64,000 nt of DNA from Streptomyces zhaozhouensis (GCF_900230195.1 NZ_OCNE01000003.1:62001-126000); one strand, 5' to 3'. Shown: positions 27,362 to 36,720, counted from the stretch's first letter. Notes: generated by a model from the sequence alone, not told the origin. Numbers and translations: made by a program.

Positions 27362-28519
27362 TCAGTCGCGAAAGCCCAGCCGGGACAGCAGCCCGACCCG
27401 GTCGTCCGGGGCCACCGCGCCCGCCCCGGCCGTCACCGTCTCGTAGACGGCCAGCACGTCGGCGCCGACCGTGTCCCAGTCGAACCGGCGCACATGGCGG
27501 CTGCCGCGTTCGGTCAGCTCGGCCCGCCGGTCGGCGTCGCCCAGCAGCCGCACGGCGGCCGCCGCGAGCGCGTCGGCGTCCTCGTTGGCGAACAGCTCGC
27601 CCGCCGTGCCGCCGTCCAGCACCTGAGCGAACGCGTCCAGGTCGCTGGCCAGCACCGGCGCGCCGGCCGACAGTGCCTCGACCAGGATGATCCCGAAACT
27701 CTCGCCGCCGGTGTTGGGCGCCACGTAGGCGTCCACACTGCGCAGCAGCCGCGCCTTGTCCTCGTCGCTCACCATGCCCAGGAACTCGACGTTGGCGCGC
27801 AGTTCGGCCGGCAGCGGGGCCAGCGCCTCGCGTTCGTCGCCGCGTCCGGCGACCAGCAGCCGGGTGTCGGGGCGCTCCCGCAGGATGGCGGGCAGGGCCC
27901 GCATCAGCACCGGGAGCCCCTTGCGCGGCTCGTCGATCCGGCCGATGAAGCCGAGGGTGCCGCCCTGCCACTCGGAGCGCGGCTCGGCGTCGGCGAAGAA
28001 GTCGACGTCCACGCCGTTGGGGATCACCACCGCGTCCCCGCCCAGGTGTTCCACCAGGGTTCGACGGGCGTACTCGCTGACCGCGACGCGGGCGCTGATC
28101 TTCTCCAACGCCGGCTGGAGCATGGGGTAGGCGGCGACCATCGCGCGGGAGCGCGGGTTGGAGGTGTGGAACGTGGCGACGATCGGGCCGCGCGCCGCCC
28201 AGCAGGTCAGCAGCCCCAGCGAGGGGACGGCGGGCTCGTGGATGTGCAGCACCTCGAAGTCGCCGTCCTTGACCCAGCGGCGCACTTTGCTGACGGAGGT
28301 CAGGCCCAGGTTCACCCGGGCCACCGAGCCGTTGTACGGCACGGAGACGGCGCGGCCCGCGGAGACCACGTAGGACGGCAGCGGGGTGTCCTCGTCCGCG
28401 GGGGCCAGCACCGAGACGGAGTGGCCCCGTTCGATCAGGTGCTCGGCCAGGTCCCTGACATGGAACTGGACCCCGCCCGGAACGTCCCAGGAGTAGGGAC
28501 AGACGATGCCGATCCTCAT
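27362..28519 (-). CDS. pimA: PimA-like phosphatidylinositol mannosyltransferase (GT4)
   Basis: A 385-residue GT-B glycosyltransferase. It begins MRIGIVCPYSWDVPGGVQFH, the PimA signature, with HIHEPAVPSLGLLTCWAARG in the acceptor domain. The donor domain has the GT4 motif ESFGIILVEALSAGAPVLAS. PimA adds the first mannose to phosphatidylinositol on the cytoplasmic side of the membrane. Downstream of a PIP synthase and an acyltransferase, it completes a phosphatidylinositol-mannoside module. Confidence 0.92.
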   Translation of the reverse strand: MRIGIVCPYSWDVPGGVQFHVRDLAEHLIERGHSVSVLAPADEDTPLPSYVVSAGRAVSVPYNGSVARVNLGLTSVSKVRRWVKDGDFEVLHIHEPAVPSLGLLTCWAARGPIVATFHTSNPRSRAMVAAYPMLQPALEKISARVAVSEYARRTLVEHLGGDAVVIPNGVDVDFFADAEPRSEWQGGTLGFIGRIDEPRKGLPVLMRALPAILRERPDTRLLVAGRGDEREALAPLPAELRANVEFLGMVSDEDKARLLRSVDAYVAPNTGGESFGIILVEALSAGAPVLASDLDAFAQVLDGGTAGELFANEDADALAAAAVRLLGDADRRAELTERGSRHVRRFDWDTVGADVLAVYETVTAGAGAVAPDDRVGLLSRLGFRD

Positions 28520-28569
28520 GGTCGCGTCCTCACCGTCTCGTGGGTCGTCGGTTTCTCATGCGCGGCTTC

Positions 28570-29496
28570 TCACGGGCGGGCCTCCCCCGCGGGCTCGGCG
28601 GTCGCCGGGCGCGGGGCGAGGTCGGCCGTCCACAGGCGTTGCAGCATGTGCCAGTCCTGCGGGTGGTCGGCGATGGCCTCGGCGAAACTGTCGGCGAGGG
28701 CCTGGGTCATCGCGGCGGTGCGTGCGGCGCGGGTGCCGTCCTCGGGGACGGGCAGCGGGGCGCCGACCCGGCCGCGCATCACCGGCGTCTCGTCGTACCA
28801 GAGGCGCACGGGCAGCAGCGCGGCTCCGGTCTGCTGGGCGAGCAGCGCGGGACCGGCCGGCATCCTGGCCGCCTCGCCGAAGAAGGTGACGGGCACCCCG
28901 GAGGCCGACAGGTCGCGGTCGGCGACGAGGGCGACGACGCCGCCCGCCCGCAGCCGGCGCGCGAGCACGCCGAAGGCCGAGCCGCCGTCGTGCGCGACGA
29001 CCTCCATGCCCAGGCTCTCGCGATAGGCGATGAAGCGGTCGAAGAGCCGCTCGGGCTTCAGCCGCTCGGCGACGGTGGTGAACGGGATGCCCAGCTCGCT
29101 CGCCAGCCAGCCGCCCGCGAGGTCCCAGTTGGCCAGGTGGGGCAGGGCCAGCACCGCGCCCCGTTTCGAGGCGACGGCGTCGGTCAGGTGGTGGGCGTCC
29201 TCCAGGCGCAGCGAGGCGCCGAGCCGCTCCCTGCTCCAAACGGGCAGCCGGAAGGACTCCGTCCAGTACCGCAGATAGCTGCGCATCCCGGCTCTGGACA
29301 GCGCGCGCAGCTCCGCCTCGTCGGCCTCGGGCACCACCCGGGCGAGGTTGGCCTCCAACTGCCGCACCCGCGGGCCGCGTCGGCGCCAGGTGCGGTCGGC
29401 GGCCCGGCGGCCCAGCGACATCGCGACCGGCTCGGGCAGCCGTTTGACGGTGCTCCAGCCGAGTTGGTAGCCGAGATCGGCCAGGCGCTCCCTCAT
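28570..29496 (-). CDS. Phosphatidylinositol mannoside acyltransferase (PatA-like)
   Basis: A 308-residue member of the LpxL/HtrB-like acyltransferase family. The start is the ATG at 29496, overlapping the pgsA stop (ATGA); the frame stays open upstream but there it lies under pgsA. The catalytic HX4D motif is His120-LANW-Asp125 in LALPHLANWDLAGGW. RMPAGPALLAQQTGAALLPV is the second conserved block. In mycobacteria the homologue acylates the mannose of PIM1/PIM2. It fits between the PIP synthase and PimA genes. Confidence 0.9.
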   Translation of the reverse strand: MRERLADLGYQLGWSTVKRLPEPVAMSLGRRAADRTWRRRGPRVRQLEANLARVVPEADEAELRALSRAGMRSYLRYWTESFRLPVWSRERLGASLRLEDAHHLTDAVASKRGAVLALPHLANWDLAGGWLASELGIPFTTVAERLKPERLFDRFIAYRESLGMEVVAHDGGSAFGVLARRLRAGGVVALVADRDLSASGVPVTFFGEAARMPAGPALLAQQTGAALLPVRLWYDETPVMRGRVGAPLPVPEDGTRAARTAAMTQALADSFAEAIADHPQDWHMLQRLWTADLAPRPATAEPAGEARP

Positions 29497-30191
29497 GCCT
29501 GCTCGCGCTTCGCCTCGGGCGGCGTGTCGGCGGCCTCGCTGGTCCGGGCGGCCTCGGCCGCGTCGGCCTCCGCGGACTCGCGGCGCACGGTGACCATCCG
29601 CTGGACCAGCGTCACCAGGCTGCCGACGGCGACCACCCACAGCGCGAGCGGGAGCAGCAGACCGATGTGCGGCACGTCGAAGGTGCGCTCCCAGCCGGCG
29701 AACCCGGCGAGCACCAGGGTGATCACCAGCCGCTCCGCGCGCTCCACCAGGCCGTTGACGGCGACCGGCAGGCCGATGGACTCGCCCCTGGCCTTGGTGT
29801 AGGAGACGACCTGGCCGCTGGCGAGGCAGAACAGCGTGACCGCGCAGAGGACCTGGTTGTCCCCGCCGCCCGCGTACCAGAGCGCGATGCCGGAGAAGAT
29901 GGCCGCGTCCGCGACCCGGTCCAGGGTCGAGTCGAGGAAGGCGCCCCAGCGGCTGGAGACGCCCAGCTGCCGCGCCATGTTGCCGTCCACCAGGTCGGAG
30001 AAGACGAACAGGGTGATCACGACGGTGCCCCAGAAGAACTCGCCCCTGGGGTAGAAGGCCAGCGCTCCCGCCATCACTCCGGCGGTACCGATGAGGGTCA
30101 CCGCGTCCGGGCTCACCCGCAGCCTGAGCAGCAGGGCGGCGAACGGGGTGAGGACACGCGTGAAGAATGCACGCGCGTACTTGTTGAGCAT
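29493..30191 (-). CDS. pgsA: Phosphatidylinositol phosphate synthase (CDP-alcohol phosphatidyltransferase)
   Basis: A 232-residue polytopic membrane enzyme. The CDP-alcohol phosphotransferase motif is complete: Asp66-x2-Asp69-Gly-x2-Ala-Arg, then Gly83-x3-Asp87-x3-Asp91 (FSDLVDGNMARQLGVSS, GAFLDSTLDR). Actinobacterial homologues join CDP-diacylglycerol and inositol 1-phosphate to make PIP. The last ~40 residues are an Ala/Glu-rich soluble tail. It is the first gene of the lipid module reading leftward. Confidence 0.92.
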   Translation of the reverse strand: MLNKYARAFFTRVLTPFAALLLRLRVSPDAVTLIGTAGVMAGALAFYPRGEFFWGTVVITLFVFSDLVDGNMARQLGVSSRWGAFLDSTLDRVADAAIFSGIALWYAGGGDNQVLCAVTLFCLASGQVVSYTKARGESIGLPVAVNGLVERAERLVITLVLAGFAGWERTFDVPHIGLLLPLALWVVAVGSLVTLVQRMVTVRRESAEADAAEAARTSEAADTPPEAKREQA

Positions 30192-30593
30192 GTCCTTCCC
30201 AGGGGTCGCAGCGGGCCGCGCTTGGTCGGGCGGCCACCGGAGAGCCCATCGTAGTCACGCGCCGGACGGGCGCCGTCCCGCCCCGCCTCCACGGCGGGAA
30301 CTGGCCTATCCGGCAGCGCCGTTGCACCCCGCGCCGATAGGCTGGCACCGGCAGGGTTGCCGGGTCCCGAGGAGGGGAACGGGCCTGTCGGTGACGGGTT
30401 CGTCGCGCGTGGTGCGCGTGCGGTGCCCACGGGCGGGCGGCGCGAGGGCGGTGAGCGGGGTGGCGGGCGGTTTCGTCAGCGGGCCCAAGGGCGGTGCCCG
30501 GCGGTCCTCGGTTGCCTCGGTCGCCCGGTGCGACGCGGAGGAAGGTTCCCCGGCGGGGCGTCCCGTCGGACGACTCAGGGAGTGGGGTCGGTC
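30192..30593. other. Divergent intergenic region, no gene seen
   Basis: These 402 bases separate the divergent pgsA and membrane-protein genes. Reading frames in it are Arg/Pro/Gly-rich without domain features. It must contain both promoters, but I could not place convincing -35/-10 pairs; the nearest is TAGGCT near 30340 with no well-spaced -35. Confidence 0.5.
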
Positions 30594-32270
30594 ATGACGG
30601 CGCTTGACGACCTGCGGAACGCGGCGGGCGTGGAGTTCGACTTCGCGCCGGGCGCGCAGGTCCCGCTGTCCGGCGCGGGCAGCGGGAGAACGGGGCTCAG
30701 CCAACGCATCGCCTCGGTGGCCTACCGGGACGGCTCGCCGTCCCAGATCAAGGAGCCGAACGACGGGGCCAAGGTCAACGAGGGCAAGTTCACCCTGCTG
30801 GAGCCGGACCTGGGCGAGGCGTTCACCCGTGCCGTCGAGACCCGGATGCTGGCCGACGGCCGCAAGCCGCTGATCCAGGCGTTCGGCGCGGAGCCCCAGG
30901 TGGTGGTCGAGCACGCGCTGGCGGCCAAGCGCATCCGGCGGCAGCGCGACCGGCGGCTGACGGTGATCATGGCGGTTTTCGGACTGCTCTTCCTGCCGGG
31001 CGTCGCGGTCTGGCTCGGCCTCTTCCAGCTGCGCCGCACCTTCGCCGGCTCCCAGGACCGGCGGGCCGGCGCGCTGGGCTCGGCGCTGCTGCTGGCGATC
31101 GCCGCCCTGGTCGTGCTGCTGGTGCTCCGGGCCCCGGTGACCGGGGTGCTCCAGATCTATCTGTGGGCGATGCTCCCGGCGCCGGTGATCGGCTGGTTCC
31201 TCGCCAAGCAGGTCGCCGAGCGCACCGCGAAGAACCTCCGGGCGCACTGGGCCGACCTGGCGGGCGGCGGCGGCTCAGGCGTGGTGGTGCCCGAGGCCGT
31301 CCCGCAGAACCCGAACGACGCGGACGCCGAGCGGCTGCGGATCGGGCTGGCCAAGCTGGCGGCCGAGCAGGAGAGCAACCTGACGTACTACGCCGGCACC
31401 AAGGGGATACTCGGCATGGGCGTCCGCTGGGGCCACTGGCATCTGGCGGAGGATCTGCGGCCGCGCGACCCGGGCCGGGAGATCGACCCGTTCCGCAGCT
31501 GGGACGTGGCCCGCGCGATCGGCGACCAGATGCGGCTGCTGGAGCGCGGCCCGCTGCACACCGGCGGCTTCTCCGCGCCGGTGATAACGCACTGGGTGGT
31601 GCGCCACGTGGGCGAGGGCGCCGGCGAGGTGGGGCGGCCGGAGGGGCCGGACGCCGAGGGGTACCGCTTCAGCAAGATCGAGGTGGAGCGGATCTGCAAC
31701 GAGCAGCAGTACGGCGCGGGCGACCGGCACTACCTGGGTGTTCAGTTCGTGCTCTGGGAGGGCGAGTTGGTGATCACCATGATGATCACCGTGACGGTCC
31801 TCCACCACACGCTGCGAATCGAGGTCTCCGGCTACGCGCTGGGCCCGCTGGACGGCTTCTTCGGCAAGAAGCCCAGCCCGCCGACGAAGTCGGTGCGTGG
31901 CTTCCCGAAGTTCTGGACCAAGCGCGACGTGCCCCAGCCGGTGGTGAACGCCTCCGAGGCGGTGCGGCTGGCGGCGCGGGCGCCGTTGACCTGGTTCCCG
32001 AAGACGCTGGACAAGTGGGGTGGCACCATCGCGCTGCCCGAGCCGTTCGGCCTCCGGCACACCTGGGCCACCAAGCCGTGGAACCACCGCTTCATGGTCG
32101 ACGACGTGCTGCGCACCGCGACGCCGGTGCTGCGGGTCGCGCTGTCGGCGGCGTTCAAGGTGCTGCGCGAGAACGGCGTGGACATGGCGCCGTTCGACGC
32201 CAGGGCCGCCTCGCTGAGCGGCGCGATCCAGGACCTGTCGCCGAAGCACGCGGACGAGTACGGGATGTGA
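30594..32270 (+). CDS. Conserved membrane protein of unknown function
   Basis: A 558-residue protein starting at ATG 30594 (MTALDDLRNAAGVEFDFAPG). A cytoplasmic N-terminal ~120 residues are followed by two or three membrane helices: LTVIMAVFGLLFLPGVAVWL, then ALLLAIAALVVLLVLRAPVT and LQIYLWAMLPAPVIGWFLAK. A long soluble C-terminal part follows (WGHWHLAEDLRPRDPGREID, FVLWEGELVITMMITVTVLH). I recognise no domain. It lies between the HIT gene and pgsA with opposite orientation to both. Nothing in the sequence gives a function; Streptomyces-restricted families often look like this. Confidence 0.85.
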   Translation: MTALDDLRNAAGVEFDFAPGAQVPLSGAGSGRTGLSQRIASVAYRDGSPSQIKEPNDGAKVNEGKFTLLEPDLGEAFTRAVETRMLADGRKPLIQAFGAEPQVVVEHALAAKRIRRQRDRRLTVIMAVFGLLFLPGVAVWLGLFQLRRTFAGSQDRRAGALGSALLLAIAALVVLLVLRAPVTGVLQIYLWAMLPAPVIGWFLAKQVAERTAKNLRAHWADLAGGGGSGVVVPEAVPQNPNDADAERLRIGLAKLAAEQESNLTYYAGTKGILGMGVRWGHWHLAEDLRPRDPGREIDPFRSWDVARAIGDQMRLLERGPLHTGGFSAPVITHWVVRHVGEGAGEVGRPEGPDAEGYRFSKIEVERICNEQQYGAGDRHYLGVQFVLWEGELVITMMITVTVLHHTLRIEVSGYALGPLDGFFGKKPSPPTKSVRGFPKFWTKRDVPQPVVNASEAVRLAARAPLTWFPKTLDKWGGTIALPEPFGLRHTWATKPWNHRFMVDDVLRTATPVLRVALSAAFKVLRENGVDMAPFDARAASLSGAIQDLSPKHADEYGM

Positions 32271-32281
32271 GCCGGGCGGCC

Positions 32282-32307
32282 GGGGGCCGCCGTCCCGGCG
32301 GTCCCCC
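32282..32307. terminator. Terminator between convergent genes
   Basis: GGGGGCCGCCG (32282-32292) pairs with CGGCGGTCCCCC (32296-32307) with one bulged base and a 3-base loop. It lies 12 bases after the membrane-protein stop and 15 bases before the HIT stop on the other strand. Confidence 0.6.
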
Positions 32308-32321
32308 GTCACACGCCTCGG

Positions 32322-32879
32322 CTACGCGGGCCAGGCTTCGGCGAGCATCCGGCGGGTGTCGGCGAGCAGCTGGGGCAGCACCTTGGTGTGGCCCACGACC
32401 GGCATGAAGTTGGCGTCGCCGCCCCAGCGCGGCACCACGTGCTGGTGCAGATGGGGCGCGATGCCGGCGCCGGCGGCGACGCCCTGGTTCATCCCGATGT
32501 TGAAGCCGTGCGCGCCCGATGCGGTGCGGATCGCGGTCATCGCCTGCTTGGTGAGGGTCGCCAACTCGGCGGTCTCCGCCGCCGTCAGGTCGGTGTAGTC
32601 CGCGACGTGACGGTAGGGGACGACCAGCAGGTGGCCGCCGTTGTACGGGTAGAGGTTGAGCACCGCGTAGACGGTCTCGCCCCTGGTGATCACCAGGCCG
32701 TCCTCGTCGCTCTTGGCGGGGATCGAGCAGAAGGGGCAGCCGTCGTCGGCGCCGGGGCCGCTCGGTTTGCCCTCGCCCTGGATGTAGGCCATCCGGTGGG
32801 GCGTCCAGAGGCGTTGGAACGCGTCCGGTGTCCCCACCCCGATCTGCTGCTCCGGCTCGCTGCTCATGACGGCCAGCAT
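32322..32879 (-). CDS. HIT-family nucleotide phosphorylase/hydrolase
   Basis: A 185-residue histidine-triad protein. The catalytic triad lies in APHLHQHVVPRWGGD. An N-terminal CPFCSIPAK Cys pair with a later His is likely to bind zinc, as in Ap4A phosphorylase-like actinobacterial HIT proteins. The substrate is probably a dinucleoside polyphosphate or nucleotide adduct. It is 82 bp downstream of thrS on the same strand, the conserved thrS-HIT order. Confidence 0.93.
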   Translation of the reverse strand: MLAVMSSEPEQQIGVGTPDAFQRLWTPHRMAYIQGEGKPSGPGADDGCPFCSIPAKSDEDGLVITRGETVYAVLNLYPYNGGHLLVVPYRHVADYTDLTAAETAELATLTKQAMTAIRTASGAHGFNIGMNQGVAAGAGIAPHLHQHVVPRWGGDANFMPVVGHTKVLPQLLADTRRMLAEAWPA

Positions 32880-32984
32880 ATGGCGTCCGGAGGGCAGGGG
32901 GCCCCCGGGTCGGGCCCGGGGGCCACACGACGGCCGAAGATCGCCGTTCGGGACGAGACCTCCCGGCGCCGGGCGCCGGGCCGC

Positions 32985-34964
32985 TCAGACCTGGACGCGC
33001 CTGGCCACCGCGTCCGCGATCTCGGCCAGGGCCTCGGCGCGCGGGACGCCGTTGCGCTGGGTGCCGTCCCGGTAACGGAAGCTGACGGTGCCGGCCGCCT
33101 GGTCGTCGTCGCCGACGATCAGCATGAACGGCACCTTGGCGCGCTGGGCGTTGCGGATCTTCTTCTGCATCCGGTCGGCCGAGGCGTCGACCTCCATGCG
33201 CAGCCCGGCCGCCTTCGCCTCGGCGGCGAACTCGCTGAGATACGGCACGTGGTTGTCCCCGACCGGGATGCCCACGGCCTGGACCGGGGCGAGCCAGGGA
33301 GGGAAGGCGCCCGCGTAGTGCTCCAGCAGCACGGCGAAGAAGCGCTCGATGGAGCCGAAGAGCGCCCGGTGGATCATGACCGGCGTCTGCCGGCTGCCGT
33401 CGGCGGCCGTGTACTCCAGGGCGAACCGCTTGGGCTGCTGGAAGTCCACCTGGAGGGTGGACATCTGCCAGGTGCGGCCGATGGCGTCCCTGGCCTGCAC
33501 GGAGATCTTCGGCCCGTAGTAGGCGGCGCCGCCCGGGTCCATCACCAGCTCCAGGCCCTGCTTCTCGGCGGCCTGCCGCAGCACCTCGGTGGCCTCGGCC
33601 CACTCCCCGGGCTCGCCGATGAACTTGTCCGAGTCGTCCCTGGTGGAGAGTTCGAGGTAGAAGTCGTCGAGGCCGTAGTCGCGCAGCAGCCCGAGCACGA
33701 AGGTGAGCAGCTCGTCGAGCTCCTCGGGCATCTGCTCCTTGGTGCAGTAGATGTGCGAGTCGTCCTGCGTGAACCCGCGCGCCCTGGTCAGCCCGTGGAC
33801 GACGCCCGACTTCTCGTACCGGTAGACCGTGCCGAACTCGAAGAGCCGCAGCGGCAATTCCCGGTAGGAACGCCCACGCGCCCTGAAAATCAGGTTGTGC
33901 ATGGGGCAGTTCATTGCCTTGAGGTAATAGTCCTGCCCCTCGAATTCCATGGGCGGGAACATGGACTCGGCGTAGTTCGGGAGGTGACCCGAGGTCTCGA
34001 AGAGCTTGCGCTTGGTGATGTGCGGCGTGTTGACGAATTCGTAGTCGGCGTCCTCGTGCCGCTTCCTCGAATAGTCCTCCATCACCCGGCGGACGGTGCC
34101 GCCCTTCGGGTGGAAGACCGCCAGTCCCGAGCCCAGCTCCTCGGGAATGGAGAACAGGTCCAGCTCGGCGCCGAGCTTCCGATGGTCACGCTTCTCGGCC
34201 TCGGCGAGGAACGCGAGATACGCCTTCAGCTCGTCCTGACTCGGCCAGGCGGTGCCGTACACCCGCTGGAGCTGCGGGTTGCGCTCGCTGCCGCGCCAGT
34301 ACGCGGCGGCGGAACGCATCAGCCGGAACGAGGGAATCAGTCGGGTGTTCGGCAGGTGAGGGCCCCGGCAGAGGTCGCGCCAGCACAGCTCGCCGGACTT
34401 GGGGTCCACGTTGTCGTAGATGGTCAGCTCGCCGGCGCCGACCTCGGCGCCCGCGCCCTCGGCCGACTCGGCGGCGGCGCCCTTGAGCCCGATCAGCTCC
34501 AGCTTGTAGGGCTCGTCGGCCAGTTCGGCGCGGGCCTCCTCGTCGCTGACCGGCCGGCGGACGAAGCGCTGGCCCTGCTTCTGGATGCGGCGCATCTGCT
34601 TCTCGATGCGGCCCAGGTCCTCGGGCGTGAACGGCTCGGCGACGTCGAAGTCGTAGTAGAAGCCGTCCTTGATGGGCGGGCCGATGCCGAGCTTGGCCTC
34701 GGGGTACAGCTCCTGGACCGCCTGGGCCAGCACGTGGGCCGTGGAGTGGCGCAGGATGTCGAGCCCGTCGGGCGAGGCCAGCTCGACCGGGGCGACCTCG
34801 TCGCCGTCGGTCAGCGGGTGCGTGAGGTCGCGCAGTTCGCCGCCGATCCGGGCGGCCACCACCGTGCGTTCGCCCTCGAAGAGCGCGGCGGCCGTCGTCC
34901 CCGTGGGCACGACGCGCTCCTCACGCTCGCCGTCGCGCGTTACGGATACTCGGACATCCGCCAC
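32985..34964 (-). CDS. thrS: Threonyl-tRNA synthetase
   Basis: A 659-residue class II synthetase. I start it at the GTG at 34964 ([20 protein letters not shown]) because GGGAGAG lies about 7 bases upstream and the length then equals that of other Streptomyces ThrS; a GTG at 34991 is possible. A TGS domain occupies residues ~1-62, the editing domain has [14 protein letters not shown], and the catalytic core shows [32 protein letters not shown] and [15 protein letters not shown]. No T-box leader is recognisable upstream. Confidence 0.98.
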   Translation of the reverse strand: MADVRVSVTRDGEREERVVPTGTTAAALFEGERTVVAARIGGELRDLTHPLTDGDEVAPVELASPDGLDILRHSTAHVLAQAVQELYPEAKLGIGPPIKDGFYYDFDVAEPFTPEDLGRIEKQMRRIQKQGQRFVRRPVSDEEARAELADEPYKLELIGLKGAAAESAEGAGAEVGAGELTIYDNVDPKSGELCWRDLCRGPHLPNTRLIPSFRLMRSAAAYWRGSERNPQLQRVYGTAWPSQDELKAYLAFLAEAEKRDHRKLGAELDLFSIPEELGSGLAVFHPKGGTVRRVMEDYSRKRHEDADYEFVNTPHITKRKLFETSGHLPNYAESMFPPMEFEGQDYYLKAMNCPMHNLIFRARGRSYRELPLRLFEFGTVYRYEKSGVVHGLTRARGFTQDDSHIYCTKEQMPEELDELLTFVLGLLRDYGLDDFYLELSTRDDSDKFIGEPGEWAEATEVLRQAAEKQGLELVMDPGGAAYYGPKISVQARDAIGRTWQMSTLQVDFQQPKRFALEYTAADGSRQTPVMIHRALFGSIERFFAVLLEHYAGAFPPWLAPVQAVGIPVGDNHVPYLSEFAAEAKAAGLRMEVDASADRMQKKIRNAQRAKVPFMLIVGDDDQAAGTVSFRYRDGTQRNGVPRAEALAEIADAVARRVQV

Positions 34965-35104
34965 CGGTGCTCTCCCGTCTCGGTCGGGCACGACGCCAGC
35001 GCGTCGCGCCCCTATACGGCCTGGAACTGCGGGGACTCCCGCTCCCGCACGGCATGGTACCGAGCGGCGGGACCCCCGCCTCGGGCCCGGCCCCTCATGA
35101 CGAG

Positions 35105-35130
35105 GGCCGGTCCGCAGCTGCGGACCGGCC
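35105..35130. terminator. Perfect 26-bp palindrome downstream of tRNA-Val
   Basis: The 13-base arm GGCCGGTCCGCAG is followed directly by its exact reverse complement, with no spacer. It starts 12 bases beyond the 3' end of the minus-strand tRNA-Val and most likely acts as its terminator. It also lies in the thrS upstream region. Confidence 0.65.
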
Positions 35131-35141
35131 TCATCCCGGGG

Positions 35142-35213
35142 TGGGCGATACTGGGTTCGAACCAGTGACCTCTTCGGTGTGAACGAAGCGCTCTCCCACT
35201 GAGCTAATCGCCC
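35142..35213 (-). tRNA. tRNA-Val(CAC)
   Basis: The minus strand reads GGGCGATTAGCTCAGTGGGA at the 5' end. The acceptor arms GGGCGAT/ATCGCCC pair perfectly. The anticodon stem CTTCG/CGAAG encloses TTCACAC, giving anticodon CAC for the codon GUG. The T arm is CACTGGTTCGAACCCAGTA. Length is 72 bases and the CCA is not encoded. Confidence 0.96.
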
Positions 35214-35243
35214 GGGTTTTCTGTGCCCCTCGGCACGGGAAGA

Positions 35244-35273
35244 ACCATACAGGGCAGGTCACCTGACGTCCAA
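35244..35273 (-). promoter_or_regulatory. Promoter of tRNA-Val(CAC)
   Basis: On the minus strand TTGGAC (35273-35268) and TATGGT (35249-35244) are separated by 18 bases, placing the start near 35237, about 24 bases before the mature tRNA. Confidence 0.6.
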
Positions 35274-35281
35274 ACCGGCTT

Positions 35282-35770
35282 TCACGGCCGGCTCCCCCGA
35301 GGGTCCCGCGGACCCCGCCGGCCACGTGTCCAGGCGCGCAGACCCCGCTCTCCCGAACGCATCATCGCCGCGTGGTTGGCGCGGAACACGGGCCTGGCCA
35401 GCGGCCCGAGCCGCAGCGGCAGACCGCCGGTGACCACGCAGTCCTGCGCGTGGACGACCAGCGTCCCGCGCCCCTGCGGGAAGAGCGACCAGCACAGCCA
35501 CCCCTCCAGGTCCCCCGAGAGCCGGATCTCCAGCCGCCCGAGCGCCTCGTCCCGCTCCCCCGCACGCACCCCGACCCGCAGCTCGTAGGGGAGGAACGAA
35601 CGGAACCGGGCCGTCCCGCTCTCCTCCCCCGTACGGACCACCTCGCGGATCTCGGGCCACCAGCGGGGATAGTCCATCGGCTCGTTCAGCACCGCGAACA
35701 CGTCGCCGGCCGGCGCGGCGACACGCCAGACACCACCGAATTGATAGCGACTCCACCAGCCATGAGACAT
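35282..35770 (-). CDS. SRPBCC (polyketide cyclase/START-like) family protein
   Basis: A 162-residue protein starting MSHGWWSRYQFGGVWRVAAP; an upstream ATG at 35788 would add six residues. The pattern of an N-terminal strand, then FAVLNEPMDYPRWWPEIREV, and a C-terminal helix (LARPVFRANHAAMMRSGERG) is that of the SRPBCC helix-grip fold, which binds hydrophobic ligands. The ligand is unknown. It lies next to the tRNA-Val promoter and diverges from ssgB. Confidence 0.82.
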   Translation of the reverse strand: MSHGWWSRYQFGGVWRVAAPAGDVFAVLNEPMDYPRWWPEIREVVRTGEESGTARFRSFLPYELRVGVRAGERDEALGRLEIRLSGDLEGWLCWSLFPQGRGTLVVHAQDCVVTGGLPLRLGPLARPVFRANHAAMMRSGERGLRAWTRGRRGPRDPRGSRP

Positions 35771-35934
35771 GTTCGTCACTCTAGGCATGTACCCCCGTCA
35801 CCGGCTCGACCATTCGAATGACCTTAATGGGAGCAATGCGGGCAGACCGGTTTACAACCGGCGGGTATGTGGCATCTCGATTTGGCCGACGTGCGAATCC
35901 CCGAGCGCACACTGAGCGAAAGGCCCTGGCGCTT

Positions 35935-36348
35935 ATGAACACCACGGTCAGCTGCGAGCTGCACCTGCGCCTCGTTGTGTCGAGCGAGTCCTCACTTCCT
36001 GTACCCGCGGGGCTGCGGTATGACACGGCGGACCCCTACGCCGTACACGCCACATTTCACACCGGAGCCGAAGAAACCGTCGAATGGGTATTCGCCCGCG
36101 ATCTGTTGGCCGAAGGGCTGCACCGGCCGACGGGAACGGGCGACGTACGGGTATGGCCCTCCCGCAGCCACGGGCAGGGGGTGGTCTGCATCGCCCTCAG
36201 CTCTCCCGAGGGAGAGGCGTTGCTTGAGGCCCCGGCCCGAGCCCTGGAGTCGTTCCTCAAGCGGACCGACGCGGCCGTGCCCCCGGGCACGGAGGACCGA
36301 CACTTCGATCTGGACACGGAGCTCTCCCACATCCTCGCGGAGAGCTGA
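35935..36348 (+). CDS. ssgB: Sporulation-specific cell division activator SsgB
   Basis: A 137-residue SsgA-like protein, the family member that positions FtsZ at sporulation septa in Streptomyces with SsgA. It begins MNTTVSCELHLRLVVSSESS and ends DTELSHILAES; the sequence is nearly invariant within the genus and the length is exactly that of known SsgB. The ATG at 35935 is chosen over upstream in-frame starts on that basis. It is a strong taxonomic marker. A hairpin follows the stop codon. Confidence 0.98.
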   Translation: MNTTVSCELHLRLVVSSESSLPVPAGLRYDTADPYAVHATFHTGAEETVEWVFARDLLAEGLHRPTGTGDVRVWPSRSHGQGVVCIALSSPEGEALLEAPARALESFLKRTDAAVPPGTEDRHFDLDTELSHILAES

Positions 36349-36354
36349 CGACCC

Positions 36355-36400
36355 GCCGGTCCCGCACCGTCTGAACTCGGGGCGACGGCGCGGGACCGGC
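36355..36400 (+). terminator. Terminator of ssgB
   Basis: GCCGGTCCCGC (36355-36365) pairs with GCGGGACCGGC (36390-36400). After one mismatch an inner 5-bp stem (CCGTC/GACGG) closes a 12-base loop. It begins 7 bases after the ssgB stop. Confidence 0.75.
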
Positions 36401-36516
36401 TCCCCCACCACGGCACCGTCGCGGAACACCCACCGCGGCGGTGCCTTTCTGTGCGGCGGAGCGGAGGGGAGCGGCCGTCCGCCCGGGGCCCGGCGCCACC
36501 GTCGTCACCCCGCGCG

Positions 36517-36720
36517 TCAGAGCCAGAACTGGTCGTGGACGCCGGCGATCAGCAGGAGGGTGCAGATGACGGTGAGGAAGAGCATCAGCGGGGGCTGGGA
36601 GACCGCGAAGAGGCAGCCCTTCGGCTCGGCGGCCGCTTCCTCGGGGGGCGCCTCGACGCGAAGGGGCGTGGGCGCGGTGGCGGGGCGTTCGGGAGCGTGC
36701 TCCCTGGTGATGTGGGGCAT
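36517..36720 (-). CDS. Small C-terminal-anchored membrane protein
   Basis: A 67-residue protein from the ATG at 36720 (MPHITREHAPERPATAPTPL); the frame continues upstream to an ATG at 36735 and a TTG at 36786, but that part has weaker codon bias. A Pro/Ala/Glu-rich cytoplasmic stretch leads to a single C-terminal helix, PPLMLFLTVICTLLLIAGVH, ending DQFWL. No function is known; its tail-anchor layout is seen in small Streptomyces membrane proteins. Confidence 0.65.
   Translation of the reverse strand: MPHITREHAPERPATAPTPLRVEAPPEEAAAEPKGCLFAVSQPPLMLFLTVICTLLLIAGVHDQFWL

Noticed and set aside
34965..35104. T-box leader before thrS
   Set aside because: No specifier loop or T-box antiterminator sequence is visible, and T-boxes in actinobacteria are mostly on ileS.
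35850..35868. Stress-sigma promoter GTTTAC...GGGTAT before ssgB
   Set aside because: The two elements are only 7 bases apart, against the 12-16 expected, and no alternative -35 fits. The GGGTAT alone is not enough.
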